Source of the DNA: Sulfurimicrobium sp964552675 | GTDB taxonomy: Bacteria; Pseudomonadota; Gammaproteobacteria; Burkholderiales; Sulfuricellaceae | Assembly: GCA_964552675.1 (NCBI GenBank) | Contig: CAZKHJ010000031.1 | Location: 1-28,400 of the forward strand | Length of the DNA: 28,400 bases | Reading direction: 5' to 3' | Shown here: positions 8,864-16,509 of the stretch, piece after piece | Layout of the letters: each line of letters starts with the position of its first letter | Numbering within the stretch: position 1 is the first letter of the stretch | Made by a program: the position numbers and the translations under genes | Notes under the pieces: model-generated | What the model was told of the DNA's origin: nothing | Seen by the model: only the letters and a program-made list of their open reading frames with translations | Database searches by the model: none

Positions 8864-8872
8864 TGCTAATAT
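8864..8872 (+). promoter_or_regulatory. Possible extended -10 promoter of the coiled-coil gene
   Basis: TGC followed by TAATAT (8864-8872) forms an extended -10 element about 45 bp before the proposed GTG start at 8917. The nearest -35-like sequence is badly spaced, so support is moderate. Confidence 0.4.
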
Positions 8873-8916
8873 ACAAGCCCCTATTGCTTCCTGGCAAACA
8901 AATCGAAAGGCAATCC

Positions 8917-9276
8917 GTGGTCAGGTCCTCCGATCTTTCCGGAATGTATGGCGTAGCGGAGTCTATTGAAGACTACCGCCGCATGGTTCATGAGCTGAGA
9001 AGCCAGCTCGTGCAGCTTCAAGCCCGGGAGGAAGAGGCGCAGCAGCAGATTGCTGAACTGGATCACACGATTGACCAGTTGGTGGAAATCGTGGTTCAGC
9101 GCGAAGCCGCCTGCTATGCCCTGAAAACACTGGTGGAAACCATGGTCAGAGAGGTGGAAACCTGCCCGCAGCAGGTTCACCATGATTTTGCCGACCCCAA
9201 TCTCAGGTCGACGACCTACCAGAATCGTTACAACGAAGAAGTGAAGCGCCTGAAGATCAAGTACGGCAAGGAATAG
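8917..9276 (+). CDS. Hypothetical coiled-coil protein, 119 aa
   Basis: I do not recognise a named family. Most of the protein (about residues 17-85) is Gln/Glu/Leu-rich with heptad-like spacing (RSQLVQLQAREEEAQQQIAELDHTIDQL), indicating a long coiled coil. A basic tail ends in VKRLKIKYGKE. There is no signal peptide. GTG 8917 is chosen because AAAGG (8906-8910) lies 6 nt upstream. ATG 8944, nine codons later, is an alternative with a poorer site, and an earlier ATG at 8860 lies before the likely transcription start. It ends 4 bp from the convergent ankyrin gene. Confidence 0.65.
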   Translation: MVRSSDLSGMYGVAESIEDYRRMVHELRSQLVQLQAREEEAQQQIAELDHTIDQLVEIVVQREAACYALKTLVETMVREVETCPQQVHHDFADPNLRSTTYQNRYNEEVKRLKIKYGKE

Positions 9277-9280
9277 GCGT

Positions 9281-9853
9281 TTAGTGAGGCTGCGGCTTCA
9301 GAAAAGTCACGACGTTGGAGCCAGGTGCATTTTTTGTGCCGCAGCTGGGGCCCTCGCCTGTCACAGCCATTTCAGCTTCATGCAGCTGATTGATGACTTC
9401 GACATAAAATTTTTCCTTCACCATCATCAGCGCAGTACGGCCGCCTTCATTCTTGGCCAGCACCTCTGCACCGGCCCTGAGCAGAACATCCACCACGCCA
9501 GCTTCGCCACGGCCCGCAGCCAGCATCAAGGGGCGGGTGCCATAGACGATCTGTGCTTCGATATCGGCACCGGCGTCAATCAGGGCCTGGACGATTTCCG
9601 GGAAACCATGATCAACTTCGTCGTTGAAACAGGCCTTCATCAAAGCCGTCCAGCCCAGCTCGTCGGTTGCGTTGACATCGGCGCCGGCCTGAATCAGAGC
9701 GTTGGCCAGAGGAAGATTGCCGCTTGCCGCAGCCTGCATCAACAGCGTTGCGCCCGCGCTATCACGCGCATTGCAATCGGCGCCATTGGCCAACAGGGAC
9801 TGGGTTTTAGCCACATCGCCAGCCGCAACGGCCTGAAGAATTTCCGTAGACAT
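9281..9853 (-). CDS. Ankyrin repeat protein
   Basis: The 190-aa protein is built almost entirely of ankyrin repeats. About five units are visible from residue 1 to 155, with the typical GATLLMQAAASGNLPLANAL, GWTALMKAC and GTRPLMLAAGRGEAGVVDVL patterns and the GADVNA turns. It lacks a signal peptide or membrane segment, so it is probably cytoplasmic and binds another protein; the partner is unknown. ATG 9853 is preferred because GGAG lies 7-8 nt upstream. A GTG at 9865 would add four residues. A good promoter lies directly upstream. Confidence 0.88.
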   Translation of the reverse strand: MSTEILQAVAAGDVAKTQSLLANGADCNARDSAGATLLMQAAASGNLPLANALIQAGADVNATDELGWTALMKACFNDEVDHGFPEIVQALIDAGADIEAQIVYGTRPLMLAAGRGEAGVVDVLLRAGAEVLAKNEGGRTALMMVKEKFYVEVINQLHEAEMAVTGEGPSCGTKNAPGSNVVTFLKPQPH

Positions 9854-9889
9854 CAAGTTCTCCACAATTTGGTTGTTTAATTTGCCGCA

Positions 9890-9918
9890 ATTAAATAATA
9901 GTTTATAAGAATAGTCAA
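9890..9918 (-). promoter_or_regulatory. Sigma-70-type promoter of the ankyrin gene
   Basis: On the minus strand TTGACT (complement of 9913-9918) and TTTAAT (complement of 9890-9895) are exactly 17 bp apart. The predicted start near 9883 leaves a leader of about 30 nt before ATG 9853. Confidence 0.65.
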
Positions 9919-10033
9919 CTATAGCGGATGGGTAAACTGGGCATCATGCCAGTGAAATACGAATCGCAATTTAAAGTCAAAGTGTTATAGGATATTGCCA
10001 GTTTATTCGTGCCCGCACATCCTGGATGGCCTA

Positions 10034-11095
10034 ATGTCTTTTCCCTATACCTCATTGGTCAGTATTTCGTTCACGCTCAGTATTCTGCTTGCTGCGTTCA
10101 TTGTACTCAAACCGTTTCTGCTTGCCGTGGTGTGGGCAGCGGTGATTGCCCTGGCCTCCTGGCCGCTGCACCGCAAGATACGTGCTTACTTGGGCAACAA
10201 GCACAATCTTGCCGCGATCTGCACCACCTCGGTGATCGCCTTTGCTCTGGTGATGCCGATGGTGCTGTTGGCCGTATTCATGATCAACGACCTGTATTCC
10301 GTGGGGGCCTACCTGCTTGAAGCCGATGAACTGGGTAAAGCGCCGCCGGAATGGCTGGGAAAACTGCCCTGGGCAGGCGCATTCCTGCTTAAAAAATGGG
10401 AACTGGTAATGGCACAGCCACACCAGCTCAGCAAGCTGTCCGAGGAGTGGCTGTTTTCCCAGCTCAACCTGGCGCCACAGCTGGCGCAATACGTGCTGGT
10501 GGATTTCAGCGCCCGTCTGGCAACGCTGGCGTTTGCGCTGTGGGTGCTGTTTTTTTTCTATCGCGAGGGGGATCACCTGATCGCGAAAATCAATTTCATG
10601 GGCTACAAATGGCTGCAGCGGCGCTGGCCCTCCTATTCCCACAGTATTCCGAGTGCGGTGCGCGGCGCAGTGAACGGGCTGGTGATCGTCGGTTTTGGCG
10701 AGGCAGTGGTGTTCAGTGCCCTGTTTGCGGTAGTCGGGATTCCCTCTGCCGTGTTGCTGGGCGCACTGGCGGCGATTCTGGCGCTGATTCCGTTGGCTGC
10801 CCCAGCCCTGCTGGCCCTGATCGGGGTGATGCTGTCGGCGCAGGGCCTGGCCCTGACCGGCGTGTATGTTTTTGCTTTCGGCACGGCGGTGGTGATGGCA
10901 GCGGATTACATCGTCCGGCCCTGGCTGATTCAGGGCTCCACCGAGCTGCCTTTTCTGGCGGTTCTGTTCGGCTTCCTGGGAGGCATCGCCACCATGGGAA
11001 TCGTGGGGCTGATTATCGGGCCGGTGATCCTGGCACTGCTGCATGTTCTGTTGCGTGAAGCGGTGATCGACGAATCAGCCGATCTTGGCCTGTAG
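10034..11095 (+). CDS. AI-2E family (PerM/YdiK-like) membrane transporter
   Basis: The 353-aa protein has about seven or eight hydrophobic segments: two near 10-50, one near 65-95, then, after a long extramembrane stretch (about 95-160), several from 165 to 345. The C-terminal LFGFLGGIATMGIVGLIIGPVILAL is the hallmark of the AI-2E/UPF0118 family. Members export or exchange diverse small solutes and the substrate here is unknown. ATG 10034 is chosen over an upstream TTG at 9995 because it follows GGATGG and gives a typical N-terminus. Its 3' end overlaps the convergent FAD gene by 21 bp. Confidence 0.88.
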   Translation: MSFPYTSLVSISFTLSILLAAFIVLKPFLLAVVWAAVIALASWPLHRKIRAYLGNKHNLAAICTTSVIAFALVMPMVLLAVFMINDLYSVGAYLLEADELGKAPPEWLGKLPWAGAFLLKKWELVMAQPHQLSKLSEEWLFSQLNLAPQLAQYVLVDFSARLATLAFALWVLFFFYREGDHLIAKINFMGYKWLQRRWPSYSHSIPSAVRGAVNGLVIVGFGEAVVFSALFAVVGIPSAVLLGALAAILALIPLAAPALLALIGVMLSAQGLALTGVYVFAFGTAVVMAADYIVRPWLIQGSTELPFLAVLFGFLGGIATMGIVGLIIGPVILALLHVLLREAVIDESADLGL

Positions 11096-12664
11096 CTGCC
11101 GCAACACCTGTTCCGCTGCGCGCGCCCCCCAGTAATTGGCTTCTTCAAAAATGGAAAACCCGGAGAGATCAGCGTGTGCGAGGTGAATGCGCCCGCGAGA
11201 TGCGCCCAGTTCCTGCCGTGCCTGGCTCCAGATCCAGCCAGGCCGGGGTTTGGACATCGCATGGCCCCAGCGCCAGATATCCAGCTGTTCCACCTTGCTG
11301 CGAATATCCGGGTGAGCGTGAGAAAGATCGGTCAGAATGTGTTCCGCCCAGCTTTCCCGTGACGTTTCCAGCAGCTTTTGCCGCGACGTGTCAGCCTGCC
11401 CCGTGAGCGCCCAGTAATAGGTCCATACCGTGGGGCCGGGTGAGGTGCGCAGACTCTGGTGGATGGCGTTGACATAGCCCAGGGCGGGGCTGTCGTAGAG
11501 CACGTTGTCCCATGACAGCGGCGCGCCATGGCCAGCCTCGGGCAATTGGCGCAGGGTCAGGTTGGCCACCAGCCAGGGCGCGTATCTGATCGCCGCAATG
11601 GTCTCGCGCTGTTTACCTGCCAGCCCCTCCATGACATGGGGCAGGATAAACAGTGGCGCGGCAAAGATCACCTGCTTCGCCTGCCAGCGCACGGTGCGGT
11701 TCTGTTGCGGCTGATAGATATCCAGTTCGACATGCTGGCGTGATTCCTCGATACGATGCGCCAGCGCTGCAGTTTCAATCCTGTCGTCAATTCGTTGCCG
11801 CATCTGCCGGGTCAGCCAGGCATTGCCCTCGGGCCAGGTCAGCACCTGGTCGCCATTGCGGCTGGCAAAGTAATGCAGCCCCGCCCAGGCGGAAACTTCC
11901 TCGTAACTGCTGCCGTAATCGTCACGGCAGCCATAGTTGACATACCAGTGCAAGGGCGCTGAATCCAGCCTTTGTTGCAGCAGGAAGGTGCGCATGGTGA
12001 TCCGGTCAAGGGCGAGCAGATCAGGGTCGTGCGATGACTGCGCGGCCGGAATGGAGAAGGCACGCCGGCCGGAAGGATCACGAAAGCGGCGGTATTGCTC
12101 CACCAGATCAAAAAAACGGCGGTATTGCTCCCTGTCCCGCTGGTCTGTGCCGATCTGCGGCAGCAAGCCTTCCTGCCACAGACCGTGGCGATAGAGCCGC
12201 TCCTGGGGTTCAAAGCACAGGTAACGTTCCTCATAGACCGGTGTTTCCGCATAGGGGTCGCCGTGCAGTACGCCGAGATCGGCCAGCAGCTCGCGCACAT
12301 CGCGTGCTTCCTGGCCAGGCAGGGGCAGGTAATGGGCGCCCCAGGGATAGGCGGAAACGGCATTCTGCCCGGCGCGGGCATTGCCGCCGGCAGCATCTTC
12401 CAGTTCGAACAGGCGAAAATCGCCGAAGCCTGAGCGGTTCAGCTTCCATGCGGCAGAAAGGCCGGCCACGCCGCCGCCGACGATGGCCACATCAATCTTG
12501 CGGGTTTCCGAGGGGGAAGGGAAGTCGCGCCCGCGCAGGCGGTGGCCAAGCTCGATGCTTGCGCCCAGGCTCGCGCCACCCGGCAGGGCTGTTTTCGTGG
12601 CGGGTTTGCATCCCGGCAGACAGGATGCTGCGGCAAGGGAGAACAGAAAATCGCGGCGTCTCAT
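11075..12664 (-). CDS. Tat-exported FAD-dependent amine-oxidase-like lipoprotein
   Basis: The 529-aa product starts MRRRDFLFSLAAASCLPGC: a twin-arginine signal followed by a lipobox ending at C19, so it should be folded in the cytoplasm, exported by Tat and lipid-anchored outside. A dinucleotide fold follows (VAIVGGGVAGLSAAW, about 59-73, then an acidic FELED end), typical of FAD amine oxidases and phytoene desaturases. The C-terminus HLAHADLSGFSIFEEANYWG resembles the closing flavin-contact motif. ATG 12664 overlaps the preceding TGA in ATGA, indicating coupled translation with the aminopropyltransferase gene. A polyamine substrate is inferred from context only. Confidence 0.82.
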   Translation of the reverse strand: MRRRDFLFSLAAASCLPGCKPATKTALPGGASLGASIELGHRLRGRDFPSPSETRKIDVAIVGGGVAGLSAAWKLNRSGFGDFRLFELEDAAGGNARAGQNAVSAYPWGAHYLPLPGQEARDVRELLADLGVLHGDPYAETPVYEERYLCFEPQERLYRHGLWQEGLLPQIGTDQRDREQYRRFFDLVEQYRRFRDPSGRRAFSIPAAQSSHDPDLLALDRITMRTFLLQQRLDSAPLHWYVNYGCRDDYGSSYEEVSAWAGLHYFASRNGDQVLTWPEGNAWLTRQMRQRIDDRIETAALAHRIEESRQHVELDIYQPQQNRTVRWQAKQVIFAAPLFILPHVMEGLAGKQRETIAAIRYAPWLVANLTLRQLPEAGHGAPLSWDNVLYDSPALGYVNAIHQSLRTSPGPTVWTYYWALTGQADTSRQKLLETSRESWAEHILTDLSHAHPDIRSKVEQLDIWRWGHAMSKPRPGWIWSQARQELGASRGRIHLAHADLSGFSIFEEANYWGARAAEQVLRQLQAKIG

Positions 12665-14160
12665 GGCGCCTGGTGCTTCCATTCGCGCTCGTAATAATGC
12701 ACCAGCGCCTGATTGTTGAGCCGGTTGATCTCGGTATCGATTGCGGCCATGTCCCTGGGAAAGCTGAACAGGGCGGGGGTGAGTTCCGGGCTGAGGAAAC
12801 GCAGCCCGATAGCATAGCGATCAGGCTGGATATAGGGCTGATGGCTGGCAATGATATAGCCCCATTCGCCAAAGGAAGGCACCAGCGCATGGTAGGGCGT
12901 GGCCTGCAAACCCACGCTTTTGATGGTGTTGACAATGCACCAGAAGGATTGCCGCGCATACAGCGGCGAGGTCGCCTGGATCACGGTCAGCCCGTGTTGT
13001 GACAGATGTTTTTCCAGCAGGCGGTAGAACGTGTTGGTGTAGAGTTTGCCCAGGGTGAAATTGGTGGGGTCGGGGAAATCCACCACGATGAAATCAAAAA
13101 ACTCATCATTCTTTTCCAGCCACAGGAAGGCATCGCCATTGACGATTTCGAGCTTGGGCGAGTGCAGGGCATCGTGGTTCAAGGCCCGCAGCAGGGGCAG
13201 GCGGGAGAACAGTGCAGTCATGCCGGGGTCGAGATCGACCAGGGTAATGTGTTCGATGCTTGGATGCTTGAGAATTTCACGCACTGCCAGTCCGTCGCCG
13301 CCGCCCAGCACCAGCACCTTGCGCGGCTGCTTCACCGCCTGCAGGGCAGGGTGGACCAGCGCTTCGTGATAGCGGTACTCGTCGCGCGAGGAAAACTGGA
13401 GATTGCCGTTGAGGAACAGGCGGATGTCATCCTGCCAGCGGGTCAGGACAATGCGCTGATAGGGCGTGGTTTCGGTATAGATGATCTCGTCGGCATAAAG
13501 ATTTTCTTCCGCCAGATGGGTAAGGCGATCCGCCCCGGCCAGTCCGCCAAGCAGCAGGGCACTGACTACGCCGCACTGTGCCAGCAACCCTTTGAGGCCA
13601 CCGAGCTGATCGCGAAACAGCCAGATGGCCCAGAGTGCCACCAGCGCATTGAGCAGACCGAACATCAGGCTGGTGCGGATCAGGCCGAGATGGGGCGCCA
13701 GCAGCAGGGGAAAGGCCAGCGACACCACCAGGGCGCCGAGATAGTCAAAGGTCAGCACCTGCGACACCAGATCCCTGAGCCCGTAATGCTGCTTGAGAAT
13801 GCGCATCACCAGTGGAATTTCCAGCCCTACCAGGATGCCGGTAAGCAGCACCAGCCCGTACAGCACCAGCTTGAACGGTCCCGCCAGCCAGGCAAAAACC
13901 AGGAACAGCAGCGCGGCGGAGAAGCCGCCAATCAGGCCCACCATCAATTCGATCTGGATGAAGCGCGTTACCAGCCCCTTGACGATAAAGCGCGAGAGAT
14001 AGGAGCCCACCCCCATGGCAAAGAGGTAAGTGCCGATGATGGTGGAAAACTGGGTGACCGAGTCGCCCAGCAGATAGCTCGACAGCGCCCCCGCGACCAG
14101 TTCATAGACCAGCCCGCAGGAGGCGATGATGAATACGGAAGCGAGCAGCGCGACGTTCAT
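12661..14160 (-). CDS. Polyamine aminopropyltransferase with membrane-embedded N-terminal half
   Basis: The 499-aa protein joins about seven hydrophobic segments (roughly 5-30, 37-58, 68-92, 98-118, 138-155, 160-182, 193-210) to a cytosolic spermidine-synthase-like domain (about 225-440). That domain shows Q235, YRYHEALVHP (263-271), the AdoMet loop GGGDG (286-290), VDLDP (308-312), GDA (342-344) and DFPDP (361-365), where ordinary enzymes have a D-S/T-x-D-P catalytic loop. It should transfer aminopropyl from decarboxylated AdoMet, which speD at 17575 can provide; the acceptor is unknown. AGGAG lies 4 nt before ATG 14160. It lies 15 bp after the DUF350 gene. Confidence 0.88.
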   Translation of the reverse strand: MNVALLASVFIIASCGLVYELVAGALSSYLLGDSVTQFSTIIGTYLFAMGVGSYLSRFIVKGLVTRFIQIELMVGLIGGFSAALLFLVFAWLAGPFKLVLYGLVLLTGILVGLEIPLVMRILKQHYGLRDLVSQVLTFDYLGALVVSLAFPLLLAPHLGLIRTSLMFGLLNALVALWAIWLFRDQLGGLKGLLAQCGVVSALLLGGLAGADRLTHLAEENLYADEIIYTETTPYQRIVLTRWQDDIRLFLNGNLQFSSRDEYRYHEALVHPALQAVKQPRKVLVLGGGDGLAVREILKHPSIEHITLVDLDPGMTALFSRLPLLRALNHDALHSPKLEIVNGDAFLWLEKNDEFFDFIVVDFPDPTNFTLGKLYTNTFYRLLEKHLSQHGLTVIQATSPLYARQSFWCIVNTIKSVGLQATPYHALVPSFGEWGYIIASHQPYIQPDRYAIGLRFLSPELTPALFSFPRDMAAIDTEINRLNNQALVHYYEREWKHQAP

Positions 14161-14175
14161 GCTGCTCCTGTTTCC

Positions 14176-14391
14176 CTAACCGTGAATCGCGGAAGCAACG
14201 ATCAGGGCGATGCCCAGGCACATGGCGCCGGCGACGATGGCCAGGGAAATATTCTTTTCCTCGACGATTTCCTTCCACAGGTCATAAGGGGTGAGCTTGT
14301 CGATGACAATAAAGGAAATCCAGAACAACGCCACGCCGATGAGAGAATACAGCAGCGAGTTGAGCAGGTAACTCGGGTTGATAATGTCCAT
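14176..14391 (-). CDS. DUF350 family membrane protein, 71 aa
   Basis: Two hydrophobic helices (about 9-32 and 46-69) flank a conserved charged loop LTPYDLWKEIVEEKN. This is the single-unit form of the DUF350 family, an integral membrane protein without an assigned activity. AGAGGA sits 7 nt before ATG 14391. It lies between the 45-aa peptide gene and the aminopropyltransferase gene with short gaps. As I recall, DUF350 genes recur next to DUF4178 and aminopropyltransferase genes in other bacteria, consistent with a membrane subunit of one system. Confidence 0.88.
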   Translation of the reverse strand: MDIINPSYLLNSLLYSLIGVALFWISFIVIDKLTPYDLWKEIVEEKNISLAIVAGAMCLGIALIVASAIHG

Positions 14392-14422
14392 GAGAATATC
14401 CTCTTAACTTATTGTTAGTAAA

Positions 14423-14560
14423 TTATTTATGGTATGCGCTTCGCGCCGTTCCTGGGGTGGGCCTGCCTTCGTTCTGGCTGTACACGCTCCAGCCGTGATA
14501 CTGCGCCCAGGCGAACAGGCCAAGTGCCAGTACAGCGCTTGCCACATAGGTTTTAAACAT
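14423..14560 (-). CDS. Small membrane peptide, 45 aa, in the DUF4178-DUF350 interval
   Basis: Reading the minus strand from ATG 14560 gives 45 codons and a TAA at 14425-14423. The peptide starts MFKTYVASAVLALGLFAWAQ, an N-terminal membrane anchor or signal, and has a short polar tail rich in Gly, Arg, Thr and His. It fills a gap that would otherwise be 180 bp in a gene string with spacings of 9-31 bp. The start is 11 bp after the DUF4178 stop. No strong ribosome binding site is visible, so translational coupling is likely. I recognise no family. Confidence 0.6.
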   Translation of the reverse strand: MFKTYVASAVLALGLFAWAQYHGWSVYSQNEGRPTPGTARSAYHK

Positions 14561-14571
14561 GATCAGGGCTT

Positions 14572-16500
14572 TCAGTCATCGCTGCTGTCTCCGCTGTTGT
14601 CACTGCCGCCGCTGCTGGAGGCATAGTCGCTCTCGGCCCAGCGGCGGGTTTCAAATGAGTGGCTGCGCCACCAGGCAAGGATGGGAAAAATCATCAGGCC
14701 AAACAGGGCGAGGAAGAAATTGGTCCAGCCGGGCACATCGCGCCGCACCCGGATCTGGTCGGTAGACGAGGCATTCCAGCCGGATGGCAGCTCCGCGTCG
14801 ATTTCCAGCAGGTAATTGCCGGCCGGGATTTCGGACAGTACGGCCTCGTCGCGCGCGTTGCCTTCCGACCACGATTCTCCGCCATCGTAGCCGTGGTAAT
14901 AACTGATTTCGCGCCCCATGTGGTAGCTTGTTCCGGTCCCGGTTTCAACCAGCGTCATGTCGAGATAGAGCCAGTTGTTGTCGAGATTGGTGCGGTTTTC
15001 GACGATCAGATTGGAGGGATGCCCCTCCACCTGGAAAGGTTCGGTGATGAAGGCCCGGTTTTCAGGCGAGAAATCCAGGCTCTTCTGGTACACGGTACTG
15101 CTCTGTGAGCCAAGAATAAAGCCGATCTGGATCAGTACGGCGAGCAGGGCAAAAACTGCGGATGCCTTCCAGTAGCGTTTTGCCGCCCCGCTGTAGGGGG
15201 AGGGCTGGTTGGCATACACCCCCACGGGCCGGGGCAAGGGTGTTGCCGGCTTGAAGGCGGCGGCGATTTCATCGGGCTCGATATACTCGCCCAGTGACCA
15301 GCTGATTTCCTTGCCGGTTTCTTCCCGGCTCAACATCAGGGGCGGGGCGACGAAATCCATCACCTCGGCGCTTTCGCCGACCTGCACGCGCCAGTAGAAC
15401 TCGCCCACGACATAGGAAACAGTTGCAGTGGCCGTCTGGAAATGCATGAATTCCCGTCCCAGGAAGCGCGCCTTGGGCTTGGTCAGTGCGCTGGCAATCG
15501 CCGGCGTGTGGGTAGTGGGCTTGATGAAATTCCAGTGCCCCTGATACTCGGACAGCCAGCGGAAATTCTCCTGCTCGCTGTATAGCAGGTATTCGCTCCA
15601 TTCGTAGATTTCATCATCCACGCTCACGCGCCGCCGCATGAAGCCCACCACATCGTAATCCGCGCCGCGCAGGCGGCCACGGCTTCCCAGTGCGAGCAAG
15701 GGCGTGTGGGCAATCAGCTTGCCGCGATAGGCCGACAGCAGCCTGAAATTGTCGTTGCTGACATCGATCACTGAGCCGCAACTGCCGCAGGCCAGCGCTT
15801 CGGAGCCTTGGGCGCGAATCTGCTGCGGTGCACCGCAGGAAGGGCAATTGAAGGACTTGAGGCGGGTTTTTGCCGCACCGGCTTCGCGTTCGCGCAGGCC
15901 GGTCATCTTGAGGGCGGGCAACTCGACCTCATCGCCGATGAACAATATCGGCTGCGCGTCGCTGTAATCCAGCGTGGCGAAGCGGCCATTGCCGGAAAAA
16001 TCGATCACCGGGGCGGGATAGCCGGCGCCGACCTTGAATGGCAGCTCGCCCTCACCGGCAATGCAGGTGGCGGTTTCCTTGTTGACGGCCTGAAATGGCT
16101 GGCCGCCCAGAGTCAGGCTCTGGCCGAGTGCAATTTCATCAAAAGGGGGGAGCGCAACTTCGGCGGCAGCCGGGAAAGTCAGCACATAATTGCCGGAGGC
16201 CTCGGACAGCCAGCCGCCGCGCTGGTCGTCAAACAGCAGAAACCACTCGTTCCACACGCCCTGTTCATGCTGCAACTGGATGCGTCCGATGATGGCGAAG
16301 TGCGTGCCCTGATAGCGGCCTTCCACACCCAGCTGCAGGGGGGAGGCATCCTCCAGCAGTTGCGCCATCTTGCCCAGATTTTCCAGCTCCAGATCATGGC
16401 GGATCAGGGTGCTCTGGCAATAGCCACATACCGCCAGGATCGAGGCGGCGGAGCGGAATACGACCGGAGCGCCGCAGGAAGGGCAGTTGGCGGTTTTCAC
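14572..16500 (-). CDS. Double zinc-ribbon, DUF4178-type membrane protein
   Basis: The 642-aa protein has two zinc ribbons (C6/C9/C25/C28 and C219/C222/C238/C241), each followed by a beta-rich region with the DUF4178 pattern: Y/FxxVGF- or IIGR-type strands, WNEWFLLF and WSEYLLYS, then GGWLSE and FRWLSE. A membrane helix (about 445-464), a predicted extracytoplasmic domain (about 465-590), a second helix (about 593-611) and a Ser/Gly/Asp-rich tail follow. It has GTG as its start, 9 bp after the SPFH stop and without a clear ribosome binding site. The internal duplication is visible by eye. Function unknown; probably a membrane scaffold or adaptor. Confidence 0.83.
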   Translation of the reverse strand: MKTANCPSCGAPVVFRSAASILAVCGYCQSTLIRHDLELENLGKMAQLLEDASPLQLGVEGRYQGTHFAIIGRIQLQHEQGVWNEWFLLFDDQRGGWLSEASGNYVLTFPAAAEVALPPFDEIALGQSLTLGGQPFQAVNKETATCIAGEGELPFKVGAGYPAPVIDFSGNGRFATLDYSDAQPILFIGDEVELPALKMTGLREREAGAAKTRLKSFNCPSCGAPQQIRAQGSEALACGSCGSVIDVSNDNFRLLSAYRGKLIAHTPLLALGSRGRLRGADYDVVGFMRRRVSVDDEIYEWSEYLLYSEQENFRWLSEYQGHWNFIKPTTHTPAIASALTKPKARFLGREFMHFQTATATVSYVVGEFYWRVQVGESAEVMDFVAPPLMLSREETGKEISWSLGEYIEPDEIAAAFKPATPLPRPVGVYANQPSPYSGAAKRYWKASAVFALLAVLIQIGFILGSQSSTVYQKSLDFSPENRAFITEPFQVEGHPSNLIVENRTNLDNNWLYLDMTLVETGTGTSYHMGREISYYHGYDGGESWSEGNARDEAVLSEIPAGNYLLEIDAELPSGWNASSTDQIRVRRDVPGWTNFFLALFGLMIFPILAWWRSHSFETRRWAESDYASSSGGSDNSGDSSDD

Positions 16501-16509
16501 GGCAAAAAG

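Noticed and set aside
13006..14418. 470-codon open frame on the plus strand
   Set aside because: Antisense to the aminopropyltransferase and DUF350 genes; Gln/His/Gly-rich shadow with no recognisable domain.
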